A stretch of 64,000 nt of DNA from Aliihoeflea sp. 2WW. Lineage in GTDB: Bacteria; Pseudomonadota; Alphaproteobacteria; Rhizobiales; Rhizobiaceae. The first letter of the stretch is position 1, and each line of letters begins with the position of its first letter. Location of the stretch: assembly GCF_000497755.1 (NCBI RefSeq), contig NZ_AYOD01000035.1, positions 1 to 64,000 of the forward strand, read 5' to 3'. The position numbers and the translations under genes are program-made. Under the pieces are notes generated by a model. The model was given only the letters and a program-made list of their open reading frames with translations. It searched no databases and was not told the DNA's origin. Of the stretch, positions 1-8,944 are shown in pieces.

Positions 1-39
1 CCTCCCTCCCCCTTGTGGGGAGGGATAAAGGGTGGGGAT
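1..39. repeat. Right arm of an intergenic palindromic repeat, cut by the window edge
   Basis: This matches the right-hand arm of the paired repeats at 1818-1960, 8059-8195, 9401-9543 and 19319-19463. It has a C-rich tract, TTGTGGGGAGGGATAAAG, then GGTGGGG. The left arm presumably lies before the window. It sits directly upstream of the CoA ligase gene. Confidence 0.8.
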
Positions 40-58
40 ATTTGGCGGGAGCTTTGCA

Positions 59-1681
59 ATGATCCTCGGCCCGACCGCCCACACCGACACGTTCGCTCGC
101 GACAACCTGCCGCCGGCAGATCAATGGCCAGACTTTTTGCTCGACGGCTTCGACTATCCCGATTTCATCAATGCGGGCGTCGAGCTGACAGATCGGCTCG
201 TCGAGAAGGGCCTTGGTGATCACACGGCGCTGATCGGAAACGGCCGCCGGCGGACCTACAAGGAACTTGCCGACTGGACGAACCGGCTGGCGCGGGCTCT
301 GGTCGAGAACTATGGCGTCCAGCCCGGCAACCGCGTCTTGATCCGCTCGGCAAACAACCCGGCGATGGTGGCATGCTGGCTGGCGGCGACGAAGGCGGGC
401 GCGGTGGTGGTCAACACCATGCCGATGCTGCGCGCAGGCGAACTCGCCAAGATCGTCGACAAGGCGGAAATCACGGTTGCGCTGTGCGATACGCGGCTGA
501 TGGACGAGATGGTGGCCTGCGCCAAGGACAGCCGGTTCCTGACAAAGGTCATCGGCTTCGACGGCACGGCGAACCACGATGCCGAGCTCGACCGGGCGGC
601 GCTGGACAAGTCGGTCACCTTCGAGGCTGTCAGGACTGGCCGCGACGACGTCGCGCTGCTCGGTTTTACCTCCGGCACGACCGGCGTGCCGAAGGCGACG
701 ATGCATTTTCACCGCGACATTCTGATCATCGCGGACGCGTATGCGAAGGAAGTGCTGAAGGTCACGCCGGATGACGTGTTCGTCGGCTCCCCGCCGCTCG
801 CATTCACCTTCGGGCTCGGCGGTCTAGCCGTTTTTCCGCTGCGTTTCGGCGCAGCCGCGACGCTTCTCGAAAGCGCGACACCGCCCAACATGATCGAGAT
901 CATCGAGAAGTACAAAGCGACGATTTCGTTCACCGCGCCGACCGCCTATCGCGCGATGATGAAGGCGATGGACGAGGGCGCTGATCTTTCCTCGCTGCGG
1001 ATCGCGGTCTCGGCCGGTGAAACGCTGCCGGGGCCGGTGTTCGAGGAATGGACGAAAAAGACCGGCAAGCCGATCCTCGACGGCATCGGTGCGACCGAGA
1101 TGCTGCACATCTTCATCTCCAACCGGCTGGAAGACATGGCGCCGGCGACGACGGGGCGCCCGGTCGGGGGATATGAGGCGAAGATCGTCGACGAGGCGAT
1201 GAACGAATTGCCGCGCGGCGAGGTCGGGCGGCTTGCGGTGCACGGGCCGACCGGCTGCCGATACCTCGCCGACGCCCGGCAGGGCGAATATGTGAAGGGC
1301 GGCTGGAATTTGACCGGCGACAGCTTCGTGCAGGACGAGGCGGGGTTCTTCCACTTCGCCGCGCGGTCGGACGACATGATCGTTTCGGCCGGGTACAACA
1401 TCGCCGGGCCGGAGGTCGAGGCGGCGTTGCTCGCGCATGAACATGTGCTTGAATGCGCGGTGATCGGCGTCGCCGACGAGGCGCGCGGGCAGATCGTCGA
1501 GGCGCATGTGGTGCTGGTGGAGGGCGCTGTCGGCGACGCGCTGATGGTGAAGATCTTGCAGGATCATGTGAAAGCGGCGATCGCGCCGTATAAATATCCG
1601 CGCTCGGTGAAGTTCGTGGCCGGGTTGCCGAAGACGCAGACGGGGAAGATCCAGCGGTTTCGGTTGAAGGAGGGGGCGTGA
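59..1681 (+). CDS. 2-aminobenzoate (anthranilate)-CoA ligase, benzoate-CoA ligase family
   Basis: This 540-residue ANL-superfamily enzyme should adenylate an aromatic carboxylate with ATP and load it onto CoA in the cytosol. The AMP-binding loop GFTSGTTGVPKA lies near residue 201. The C-terminal PKTQTGKIQRFRL, with the catalytic lysine, lies near residue 530, so both domains are complete. The ATG at 59 is chosen because GGCGGGAG precedes it by 7 bases. An in-frame ATG at 32 lies inside the repeat and has no ribosome site. Benzoate-CoA ligases have the same fold. The anthranilate substrate is inferred from the kynureninase and tryptophan dioxygenase genes downstream, whose end product is anthranilate. 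This is the role of AbmG in 2-aminobenzoate clusters. Confidence 0.85.
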   Translation: MILGPTAHTDTFARDNLPPADQWPDFLLDGFDYPDFINAGVELTDRLVEKGLGDHTALIGNGRRRTYKELADWTNRLARALVENYGVQPGNRVLIRSANNPAMVACWLAATKAGAVVVNTMPMLRAGELAKIVDKAEITVALCDTRLMDEMVACAKDSRFLTKVIGFDGTANHDAELDRAALDKSVTFEAVRTGRDDVALLGFTSGTTGVPKATMHFHRDILIIADAYAKEVLKVTPDDVFVGSPPLAFTFGLGGLAVFPLRFGAAATLLESATPPNMIEIIEKYKATISFTAPTAYRAMMKAMDEGADLSSLRIAVSAGETLPGPVFEEWTKKTGKPILDGIGATEMLHIFISNRLEDMAPATTGRPVGGYEAKIVDEAMNELPRGEVGRLAVHGPTGCRYLADARQGEYVKGGWNLTGDSFVQDEAGFFHFAARSDDMIVSAGYNIAGPEVEAALLAHEHVLECAVIGVADEARGQIVEAHVVLVEGAVGDALMVKILQDHVKAAIAPYKYPRSVKFVAGLPKTQTGKIQRFRLKEGA

Positions 1682-1689
1682 CCGTGTGC

Positions 1690-1780
1690 GATGACCCCCA
1701 CTCCGGTCCTTCGGACCACCGTTCCGGGGCGAGCCACCTGTCTCGCCCGTCCTTCGGACCCCCCTCAAAAGGGGAGAGGA
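1690..1780. repeat. Hairpin-rich intergenic element with GGTCCTTCGGACC stem-loop
   Basis: The stem-loop GGTCC-TTC-GGACC is at 1705-1717, and its core GTCCTTCGGAC recurs at 1749-1759. A CCCC/GGGG hairpin follows. It lies just after the CoA ligase stop and could be a transcript-end or RNA-processing element. It differs from the paired repeat that follows. No clear T-run is present, so I do not call it a terminator. Confidence 0.5.
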
Positions 1781-1817
1781 AAACAGGCTGGACCGATGTC
1801 AGCTCGGTTGAGGCGCT

Positions 1818-1960
1818 ACCCCCACCCCATACCCCTCCCCACAAGGGGGAGGGAGACGTGAGCTTCGAGCCTTATCACCACCTTAGTGCAGGGGGAAAAG
1901 GATCGTGCGCGACGCCGGCGGCTCCCTCCCCCTTGTGGGGAGGGATAAAGGGGTGGGGGT
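1818..1960. repeat. Paired inverted intergenic repeat, copy 1
   Basis: The left arm (1818-1855) and right arm (1921-1960) are inverted copies of each other around a 65-base spacer. Each arm is itself palindromic around CCCCACAAGGGGG or its complement. It is one of four full copies in this window, all intergenic. It resembles the mosaic palindromic elements known from rhizobia; that identification is inference. Confidence 0.85.
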
Positions 1961-1983
1961 TTCCCAGGCACGGAGTTGTCAGC

Positions 1984-3180
1984 ATGACCGACCCCTTCGC
2001 CAGCACCCGCCGGATGTTCCACATCCCCGACGGCGTCATCTATCTCGACGGCAATTCCCTCGGCCCTCTGCCGAAGGCCGCTTCCGCGCGCGTGGCTAAA
2101 ACCATCGAGGCCGAGTGGGGGGAGATGCTGATCAAGGGGTGGAACCTTGCCGGCTGGATGGACTGGCCGACGCGGATCGGCGACCGGATCGGGCGGTTGA
2201 TCGGGGCGGCGCCGGGTTCGGTGGTGATGGGCGACACGCTGTCGATCAAGGTCTACCAGGCGCTCGCCTCGGCGCTGGAGCTGAATCCGGATCGCCGGGT
2301 GGTGCTTTCGGACAACGGCAATTTTCCGACCGATCTCTACATGGCGCAGGGGCTGCTGACTTCGCTCGGCAAGGGGTACGAGTTGAAGGTGGTCGATCCC
2401 GAAGACGTCGAGGGCAGTATCGACGAGACCGTCGCGGCGATGATGATCACCGAGGTCGACTACCGCACCGGCCGGCTGCACGACATGAAACGGCTGACGC
2501 AAAAGGCGCATTCGGTCGGTGCCATCGCGATCTGGGATTTGGCTCATTCGGCGGGCGCGATCCCGGTCGATCTGACAGGCTCGGATGCGGATTTCGCGGT
2601 CGGGTGCACGTATAAATATCTCAACGGGGGCCCCGGCGCGCCGGCTTTCATCTATGTCGCGCCGAAACATGCGGACGCGGTGCGCCCTGCCCTGTCGGGC
2701 TGGATCGGGCATGAGAGCCCGTTTGCCTTCGACCTCGATTATCGGCCGGCGAAGGGTGTCGAGCGGATGCGGGTCGGCACGCCGCCGATCGTCGCGCTGG
2801 CGGCGCTCGACGCGGCGCTGGACGCATGGGACGGGGTGACGATGGAGGCGGTTCGCACGCGGTCGATCGGGCTTTCCGAACGGTTCATCCGCGAAGTCGA
2901 GGCGCGATGCCCGGAGCTCGAACTCGCCTCGCCGCGCGATCCGCAGGCGCGGGGGAGCCAGGTTTCGTTCCGCTTCCATGAAGGCTATGCCGGCATGCAG
3001 GCGCTGATCGCGAAGGGTGTGATCGGCGACTTCCGCGCGCCTGACATCATGCGCTTCGGCTTCACGCCGCTTTACCTGTCCGAAGACGACGTCGTGCGAG
3101 CGGCCGAAATCCTCGGGGAAATCATGCGGGACCGGCTGTGGGACACGCCCGAGCACAAGACGCGGAGCAAGGTGACATGA
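1984..3180 (+). CDS. kynU: Kynureninase
   Basis: This PLP enzyme hydrolyses L-kynurenine to anthranilate and L-alanine in the kynurenine pathway. The protein has 398 residues, normal for the family. The N-terminal [12 protein letters not shown] motif, the aspartate region [10 protein letters not shown] and the PLP lysine in [12 protein letters not shown] (Lys211) are all present. The start is the ATG preceded by GGAG at 1972, eight bases upstream. The stop overlaps the start of kynA in an ATGA, so the two are translationally coupled. Upstream is the CoA ligase that would take up the anthranilate product. Confidence 0.95.
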   Translation: MTDPFASTRRMFHIPDGVIYLDGNSLGPLPKAASARVAKTIEAEWGEMLIKGWNLAGWMDWPTRIGDRIGRLIGAAPGSVVMGDTLSIKVYQALASALELNPDRRVVLSDNGNFPTDLYMAQGLLTSLGKGYELKVVDPEDVEGSIDETVAAMMITEVDYRTGRLHDMKRLTQKAHSVGAIAIWDLAHSAGAIPVDLTGSDADFAVGCTYKYLNGGPGAPAFIYVAPKHADAVRPALSGWIGHESPFAFDLDYRPAKGVERMRVGTPPIVALAALDAALDAWDGVTMEAVRTRSIGLSERFIREVEARCPELELASPRDPQARGSQVSFRFHEGYAGMQALIAKGVIGDFRAPDIMRFGFTPLYLSEDDVVRAAEILGEIMRDRLWDTPEHKTRSKVT

Positions 3181-4013
3181 GCGCCGCGCATGACGAGACG
3201 CCGGAGGGCGCCGAGACGGATTTCGCCAAGCGCATGGCCTATGGCGACTATCTGCGGCTCGACTCGATCCTCAACGCGCAGGCGCCGCTGTCGAAATCGC
3301 CCGACGAGATGCTGTTCATCATCCAGCACCAGACGTCGGAACTGTGGATGAAGCTTGCCATCCACGAGATGCGCGCGGCGATGGACGCGATTTCGCGCGA
3401 CGATCTTCAGCCGGCTTTCAAGATGCTGACGCGGGTTGCACGCATCTTCGAGCAGCTCAACAGCGCATGGGACGTGCTGCGCACCATGACGCCGTCGGAA
3501 TATACGCGGTTTCGCGACGATCTCGGCCAGTCCTCGGGCTTCCAATCCTGGCAGTATCGCGCGGTGGAGTATCTGGCGGGCAACCGCAATCTGGCGATGC
3601 TGAAGCCGCATGCGCATGCCGAAAAGCGCGTCGGGCCGCTGGAGGAGATCCTCGCCCAGCCGAGCCTTTACGACGAGGCGATCCGGCTTCTTGCGCGCAA
3701 CGGCTTCGATGTCGGGGCGGAAGTCGAGCGCACCGACTGGCGGGCGAAGCGGGCCGAGAGCGACAAGGTCATGGAAGCGTGGAAGATTGTCTATCGCGAT
3801 CCGGAACGCTGGTGGCTGCTTTACGAACTTGCTGAAAAGCTTGTCGATTTCGAAGATTATTTTCGCCGCTGGCGGTTCAATCATGTCACGACTGTCGAGC
3901 GCATTATCGGGCTGAAGCGCGGGACCGGCGGGACGGCGGGCGTCTCGTATCTGCGCAAGATGCTCGAGGTCGAGCTCTTTCCCGAACTGTGGAAGGTGCG
4001 GACGGAATTGTAG
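3177..4013 (+). CDS. kynA: Tryptophan 2,3-dioxygenase
   Basis: This haem enzyme opens the indole ring of L-tryptophan to give N-formylkynurenine. The 278-residue length is typical of bacterial TDO. The signature [12 protein letters not shown], then [10 protein letters not shown] with His51, is clear, and the C-terminal [14 protein letters not shown] segment is conserved. The start ATG overlaps the kynU stop by four bases, and GGAG near 3164 serves as ribosome site. Kynurenine formamidase (KynB), needed between this enzyme and KynU, is not in the window. Confidence 0.96.
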   Translation: MSAAHDETPEGAETDFAKRMAYGDYLRLDSILNAQAPLSKSPDEMLFIIQHQTSELWMKLAIHEMRAAMDAISRDDLQPAFKMLTRVARIFEQLNSAWDVLRTMTPSEYTRFRDDLGQSSGFQSWQYRAVEYLAGNRNLAMLKPHAHAEKRVGPLEEILAQPSLYDEAIRLLARNGFDVGAEVERTDWRAKRAESDKVMEAWKIVYRDPERWWLLYELAEKLVDFEDYFRRWRFNHVTTVERIIGLKRGTGGTAGVSYLRKMLEVELFPELWKVRTEL

Positions 4014-4092
4014 GAATTCGGGGGCCGCAAGGGCGCAACAAGCCAAACGGTCGCCGTGGGAACTGAAACGAAAAGCAATGGGAGTTTGCGAA

Positions 4093-5229
4093 ATGAAGAA
4101 GATAGTTGCAGCGGGGCTGTTCGGCCTTTCCCTCTCGGCATCGGGCCTCGCCATGGCCGAGCCGGTCAAGATCGGCATGATCACGACGCTTTCGGGCGGC
4201 GGTGCGGGCCTCGGCATCGACACGCGCGACGGTTTCATGCTCGCCATCGAGCAGGCCGGAAACGACGAGATCGAGGTCGTGATCGAGGATGACGGCCAGA
4301 AGCCGGAACTCGCCGTGCAGATCGCCGACAAGATGATCCAGTCCGACCAGGTCGACATCCTGACCGGCATCGTGTGGTCGAACCTCGCCATGGCCGTCGT
4401 GCCGTCGGCGACCGCGCAGGGCAAGTTCTACGTCTCGACCAACGCCGCGCCGGCCGCGCTCGCCGGCGCCAACTGCCACCCGATGTATTTCAACGCGGCC
4501 TACCAGAACGACAATCTGCACGAGGCCGCAGGCGAATACGCCAACGGCCAGTACGAGAAGATGTTCATCATGGCCCCGAACTACCCGGCCGGCCAGGATT
4601 CGCTCACCGGCTTCAAGCGCTACTTCAAGGGCGAGGTGACCAACGAGGTCTACACGCAGGTCGGCCAGACCGACTATGCCGCCGAAATCGCGCAGATCCG
4701 CGATTCGGGTGCAGAGGCCGTCTTCATGTTCCTGCCGGGCGGCATGGGCATCGCCTTCATGAAGCAGTATGCGCAGTCGGGCGTCGACATTCCGGTGACC
4801 GGCCCCGGCTTCTCGTTCAGCCAGGACGTTCTGCCGGCGATCGGCGATGCGGCGCTCGGCGTCAAGAACTCGGGCCAGTGGGCGCCGGACTTCGACAATG
4901 AGGCTTCAAAGGCCTTCCTCGCGGCGTTCCAGGAAAAGTACGACCGGCTGCCCTCGATCTATGCCGTTCAGGCCTATGATGCGGCGCAGCTCATCCTCTC
5001 TGCCGCCGCAAAGGCCGACGTGAAAGATGCGGATGCGTTCGCCGCAGCGATGATGGAAGCCGACATCCAGTCCCCGCGCGGCGACTTCTCCTTCAACACC
5101 AACCGCCACCCGATCCAGGACATCTACATGATGGAAGTGGTGAAGGATGGCGACGTGTTGACGAACGCGACGGTCGAGAAGGTCTTCGACGACCATGGCG
5201 ACGCCTATGCGGAGCAGTGCACGCAGTAA
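4093..5229 (+). CDS. ABC transporter periplasmic substrate-binding protein, branched-chain amino acid (LivK) type
   Basis: This 378-residue type I periplasmic binding protein captures the ligand for the permease encoded downstream. A signal peptide covers about residues 1-23 (Lys-Lys, hydrophobic core, AMA cleavage). The mature part begins EPVKIGMITTLSGGGAGLG, typical of Peripla_BP_6. The ATG used has GGGAG eight bases upstream; a nearer in-frame ATG at 4078 would put extra residues before the signal peptide. Location after kynA suggests the ligand is tryptophan, kynurenine or an aromatic acid rather than leucine, but this is inference. Confidence 0.88.
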   Translation: MKKIVAAGLFGLSLSASGLAMAEPVKIGMITTLSGGGAGLGIDTRDGFMLAIEQAGNDEIEVVIEDDGQKPELAVQIADKMIQSDQVDILTGIVWSNLAMAVVPSATAQGKFYVSTNAAPAALAGANCHPMYFNAAYQNDNLHEAAGEYANGQYEKMFIMAPNYPAGQDSLTGFKRYFKGEVTNEVYTQVGQTDYAAEIAQIRDSGAEAVFMFLPGGMGIAFMKQYAQSGVDIPVTGPGFSFSQDVLPAIGDAALGVKNSGQWAPDFDNEASKAFLAAFQEKYDRLPSIYAVQAYDAAQLILSAAAKADVKDADAFAAAMMEADIQSPRGDFSFNTNRHPIQDIYMMEVVKDGDVLTNATVEKVFDDHGDAYAEQCTQ

Positions 5230-5272
5230 AATCGAGATTGCCCTCTTCGCGGAATTCTTGCGGAGAGGGCGC

Positions 5273-5341
5273 CACCCCCCTCTGGCCTGCCGGCCATCTC
5301 CCCCTCTGAGGGGGAGATGGCCGGCAGGCCAGAGGGGGGTG
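5273..5341. repeat. 69-base perfect palindrome
   Basis: Two 34-base arms (5273-5306 and 5308-5341) are exact reverse complements around a single T at 5307. It lies 43 bases after the binding-protein stop and 43 bases before the permease start. The transcript would form a very stable hairpin. It may limit read-through or protect the upstream mRNA, since binding proteins are usually made in excess over permeases. No T-run follows. Confidence 0.9.
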
Positions 5342-5384
5342 AAGGGTCCCGACCCTCAATGTTCAAACCGTAAGCGGCAGCATC

Positions 5385-6302
5385 TTGTCCAGCGCACTTC
5401 TCATCGAACAGTTGCTCAACGGGCTGCAGCTCGGGGTGATGCTGTTTCTCATGGCGGCCGGGCTGACGCTGATCTTCGGCGTCATGGGCCTGATCAACCT
5501 CGCCCATGGCTCGCTCTACATGGTCGGCGCTTTCGCCTGCGCGTGGGTGGCTGCCGAGACGGGCTCGTTCTGGATCGGGCTCGTAGCGAGCCTGGCGGCC
5601 GCGGCGGCGATGGGGGCGATCGTCGAGATCGCGATCATTCGCCGGCTTTATAAACGCGATCATCTCGACCAGGTGCTGGCGACTTTCGCTCTGATCCTGA
5701 TCTTTTCGGAAGGCACGCGCTGGGTGTTCGGCTCGGTGCCGCTCTATCTCAACGTGCCGTCGCAGCTCGCCGGCTTCGTCACGCTGCCGGGCGGCTCGCG
5801 CTACCAGCTTTACCGGCTGGCGATCATCGGCGTCGGCGTCGCGGTGGCGCTCGGGCTCTATCTCCTCATTTCCAGGACGCGGCTCGGCATGCGCATCCGC
5901 GCGGGCGAAAGCGACCGCGAGATGATCGGCGCGCTCGGCGTCGACATCCGCACGCTCTATACGATCGTCTTCGCGCTCGGCGCGGCGCTGGCCGGCTTTG
6001 CCGGGGCGATGGTCGGCGCGCTGCAATCCGTGCAGGTCGGCATGGGCGAGCCGGTGCTGATCCTTGCTTTCGTCGTCATCGTCATCGGCGGCATCGGCTC
6101 GATCAAGGGCGCTCTCGTCGGCGCGATCCTCGTCGGATTGATCGACACGATGGGCCGCTTCTTGATGCCGCAGATTTTTTCGCTCTTCTTGGGCACGTCG
6201 CAGGCGGCGACCGCCGGTGCCGCCGTCGCCTCCATGCTGATCTACATCGTCATGGCCATCATCCTCGCGGTGCGCCCGCAGGGCCTGTTCGCGAAAGGAT
6301 GA
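5385..6302 (+). CDS. ABC transporter permease, LivH type
   Basis: This 305-residue inner-membrane permease has the BPD_transp_2 fold with about eight membrane segments. The N-terminus LLIEQLLNGLQLGVMLFLMA and the motif GLINLAHGSLYMVGAF are hallmarks of LivH. The EAA-like loop is in the IGALGVDIRTLYT region. The start is a TTG just after GGCAG. The next in-frame ATG would remove the conserved N-terminal helix start. The stop overlaps the next gene in ATGA. Confidence 0.88.
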   Translation: MSSALLIEQLLNGLQLGVMLFLMAAGLTLIFGVMGLINLAHGSLYMVGAFACAWVAAETGSFWIGLVASLAAAAAMGAIVEIAIIRRLYKRDHLDQVLATFALILIFSEGTRWVFGSVPLYLNVPSQLAGFVTLPGGSRYQLYRLAIIGVGVAVALGLYLLISRTRLGMRIRAGESDREMIGALGVDIRTLYTIVFALGAALAGFAGAMVGALQSVQVGMGEPVLILAFVVIVIGGIGSIKGALVGAILVGLIDTMGRFLMPQIFSLFLGTSQAATAGAAVASMLIYIVMAIILAVRPQGLFAKG

Positions 6303-7285
6303 GCATGAGCCGCGAAACCATCATTAATATCGCGCTGGCGCTCTTACTGCTGGCGATCCCGTTCATCGCGACCCAGATGGGCTCGCCCTTCTACGTGACA
6401 CTGGCGACGCGCATGGCGATCCTCGCGCTCGCCGCCGTCGGGCTCAATCTCGCGCTCGGGCTGGGCGGGCTCGTCTCGTTCGGCCACGCGGCGTTTTTCG
6501 GCGTTGGCGGCTATGCGGCCGGCATCCTCGCCAGCCACGCCTTTTCCATGCAGCCGATCAATCTGGGTTTTGCGAGCTTTGCCGGCACAAATTCCATGCT
6601 CGTCATCTGGCTGGTGGCGATCGCGGCGGCGGGGCTGTTGGCGCTGTTCATCGGCGCGGTGAGCCTGCGGACGTCGGGCGTCTACTTCATCATGATCACG
6701 CTCGCCTTCGCGCAGATGACCTATTATTTCGCGATCTCCTGGCCTGCCTATGGCGGCGAGGACGGGCTGTCGATCTTCGTGCGCAACACGTTCCCCGGCA
6801 TCAACACGATGGTGCCGATGAGCTTCTTCCTGCTCTGCTACGGCGTCCTGATGGCGGTGCTGGTGCTGTTTGCGCTGGTCGCGCGCTCGCGCTTCGGGTC
6901 GGCGCTTCAGGCGGCGCGGCAGAACGAGGTGCGCGTCGCCTCGGTCGGTATCGCGCCGTTCCGCATCCGTCTCGCAGCCTTCGTCATCTCCGGCATGATC
7001 ACGGCCCTTGCCGGCGCGCTCTATGCGGATTTGAACCGCTTCGTCAGCCCGTCCATGATGTCGTGGCACATGTCGGGCGAGTTCATCGTGCTGATCATCC
7101 TCGGCGGCGTGGCGCGGCTGTTCGGCCCAGTCGCCGGCGCGATGATGTTCGTCATGGTCGAGTACCTTCTCGGCGGCATGACGGATCGCTGGCAGTTCTT
7201 CCTCGGCCTCGCGCTCCTTGCCGTCGTGCTCTTCGCGCGCGGCGGGCTGATCGGGTTCCTGGCCGGAAAGGTGCGTCATGGCTGA
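6299..7285 (+). CDS. ABC transporter permease, LivM type
   Basis: This 328-residue membrane protein is the partner permease of the LivH-like protein. It carries the LivM signature GLGGLVSFGHAAFFGVGGYA and the cytoplasmic coupling segment RQNEVRVASVGI. Around ten hydrophobic segments are visible. Its ATG overlaps the previous stop (ATGA) and its end overlaps the ATPase gene by 8 bases, so this is a tight operon. Confidence 0.92.
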   Translation: MSMSRETIINIALALLLLAIPFIATQMGSPFYVTLATRMAILALAAVGLNLALGLGGLVSFGHAAFFGVGGYAAGILASHAFSMQPINLGFASFAGTNSMLVIWLVAIAAAGLLALFIGAVSLRTSGVYFIMITLAFAQMTYYFAISWPAYGGEDGLSIFVRNTFPGINTMVPMSFFLLCYGVLMAVLVLFALVARSRFGSALQAARQNEVRVASVGIAPFRIRLAAFVISGMITALAGALYADLNRFVSPSMMSWHMSGEFIVLIILGGVARLFGPVAGAMMFVMVEYLLGGMTDRWQFFLGLALLAVVLFARGGLIGFLAGKVRHG

Positions 7286-8024
7286 GCCCGTCCTGTCGAT
7301 CCGCAACCTTTACAAGAGCTTCGGCGCGCTGAAGGCGACCGAGGACGTCTCGATCGACCTTTATCCCGGCGAGATCCACGCCCTGATCGGTCCCAATGGG
7401 GCCGGCAAGTCGACGCTGATCCACCAGATCGCGGGCACATTAAAGGCCGATTCCGGCGAGATCGTCTTTCTGGGCGACCGGCTGAACGACCTTTCCGTCG
7501 CCGAGCGCGCGCGGCGCGGGCTTGGGCGCTCGTTCCAGGTGTCGTCGCTGGCGACGGAATTTTCGGCGCTGCGCAATGTCATGCTGGCGGTGCAGTCGGT
7601 TCAGGGATCGAGCTTCCGCTTCTTCAAGCCGGTGATGAGCGATGCCTCGCTGACCGAGCCCGCCCGCGCGGCCTTGGCAAGGGTGGGGCTTGGGGATCGC
7701 GCCCACGTGCCGGCGGCGGAGCTGTCGCACGGCGAACGGCGCCAGCTCGAAATCGCCATCGCGCTGGCGCTCGGTTCCAAGGCATTCCTGCTCGACGAGC
7801 CGATGGCGGGCATGGGACCGGAAGGATCGAAGGCGCTGACGGGGTTCTTGTCCGAGTTGCGCAAGGAAGCGCCGATCCTGCTGATCGAGCACGACATGGA
7901 TGCGGTGTTCGCGCTGGCCGACCGGATTTCGGTGCTGGTCTATGGCCGCGTGATCGCGACCGGGACGGTCGATGAGATCCGCGCGAACCCGGAAGTGCGC
8001 CGGGCGTATCTGGGGGACGAGTGA
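7278..8024 (+). CDS. ABC transporter ATP-binding protein, LivG type
   Basis: This 248-residue ATPase energises the Liv-type importer from the cytoplasmic side. Walker A GPNGAGKST lies near residues 38-46. The signature LSHGERRQLEIA is near residue 149, followed by Walker B FLLDEPMAGM and the switch histidine in IEHDMDAVF. The long loop between Walker A and the signature is typical of LivG. Start and previous stop overlap. Confidence 0.92.
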   Translation: MAEPVLSIRNLYKSFGALKATEDVSIDLYPGEIHALIGPNGAGKSTLIHQIAGTLKADSGEIVFLGDRLNDLSVAERARRGLGRSFQVSSLATEFSALRNVMLAVQSVQGSSFRFFKPVMSDASLTEPARAALARVGLGDRAHVPAAELSHGERRQLEIAIALALGSKAFLLDEPMAGMGPEGSKALTGFLSELRKEAPILLIEHDMDAVFALADRISVLVYGRVIATGTVDEIRANPEVRRAYLGDE

Positions 8025-8058
8025 TGGGGGTCGTATTGAGGTGTGTTTGCTCTACGAA

Positions 8059-8195
8059 TTACCCCCACCCCTTACCCCTCCCCACAAGGGGGAGGGGGAT
8101 TCTGAGAGGTTTGCGCCTGACGAATATCGGGGGGCGCCGGGACGCAGACGCTGACGTCGCCCTCCCCTTTGCGGGGAGGGATACAGGGTGGGGGT
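8059..8195. repeat. Paired inverted intergenic repeat, copy 2
   Basis: The left arm is 8059-8098 and the right arm 8159-8195. The right arm is the most diverged (CCCTTTGCGGGGAGGGATACAG). It splits the two ATPase genes of one transporter, so it must be transcribed within the operon unless a promoter lies between them. Confidence 0.82.
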
Positions 8196-8222
8196 CGCAC
8201 TTCGAAAGACAGGGGGCGGATC

Positions 8223-8906
8223 ATGCTGCTTGAAGTCTCCAGGGTCGAGACCTTCTACGGGGCGAGCCAGGCGCTGTTCGGCGTGGAACTCGACGTTGCC
8301 GAAGGCGAGGTCGTGGCGCTGATGGGGCGCAACGGGATGGGGAAGACGACGACCATCCGCTCGATCATGGGGCTGACGCCGGCGCGGTCGGGATCGGTGC
8401 GGTTCAAGGGCAGCGCGATCGAGAAACGTTCGCCGCATCGCATCGCACGGCTGGGGCTGGGGCTGGTGCCGGAGGGGCGACGCTGCTTCCCGAATTTGAC
8501 GGTCGAGGAAAATCTCGTCGCCGCCGCGCGAAAGGGGCGCTGGACGCTGAAATCCGTCAACGAGCTCTTCCCGCGCCTCGCCGAACGCCGCGACCAGATG
8601 GCGCGCACGCTTTCGGGCGGTGAGCAGCAGATGCTGGCGATCGGGCGGGCGCTGATGACGGACCCGGACCTGTTGATCCTCGACGAAGCGACGGAGGGGC
8701 TGGCGCCCGTCATCCGACACGACATATGGGCGGTGATCCGCAAGCTGAAGGACGGAGGCCAGTCGATTCTCGTCGTCGACAAGACGCTGGCCGAGCTCCT
8801 GCCCTCTGCCGACCGCTGCGTGGTGTTGGAGAAAGGCGCGACGGTGTGGCGCGGGCGCCCTGACGAACTCACCGCCGAAATCCAGGATCGATATCTAGGC
8901 GTCTAA
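8223..8906 (+). CDS. ABC transporter ATP-binding protein, LivF type
   Basis: This 227-residue protein is the second ATPase of the importer. Walker A GRNGMGKTT is near residue 36. The LivF-type Q-loop GLVPEGRRCFPNLTV, signature LSGGEQQMLAIG near residue 130 and Walker B LLILDEATEGLAP follow. The expected switch histidine reads VVDKTLAEL, with lysine in its place, as seen in many LivF proteins. The ATG at 8223 is preceded by GGGGGCGG; longer in-frame starts fall inside the repeat. Confidence 0.9.
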   Translation: MLLEVSRVETFYGASQALFGVELDVAEGEVVALMGRNGMGKTTTIRSIMGLTPARSGSVRFKGSAIEKRSPHRIARLGLGLVPEGRRCFPNLTVEENLVAAARKGRWTLKSVNELFPRLAERRDQMARTLSGGEQQMLAIGRALMTDPDLLILDEATEGLAPVIRHDIWAVIRKLKDGGQSILVVDKTLAELLPSADRCVVLEKGATVWRGRPDELTAEIQDRYLGV

Positions 8907-8944
8907 ACAATAAGCCGGCTTCAGACCGGCGAGAGGAAACGACC

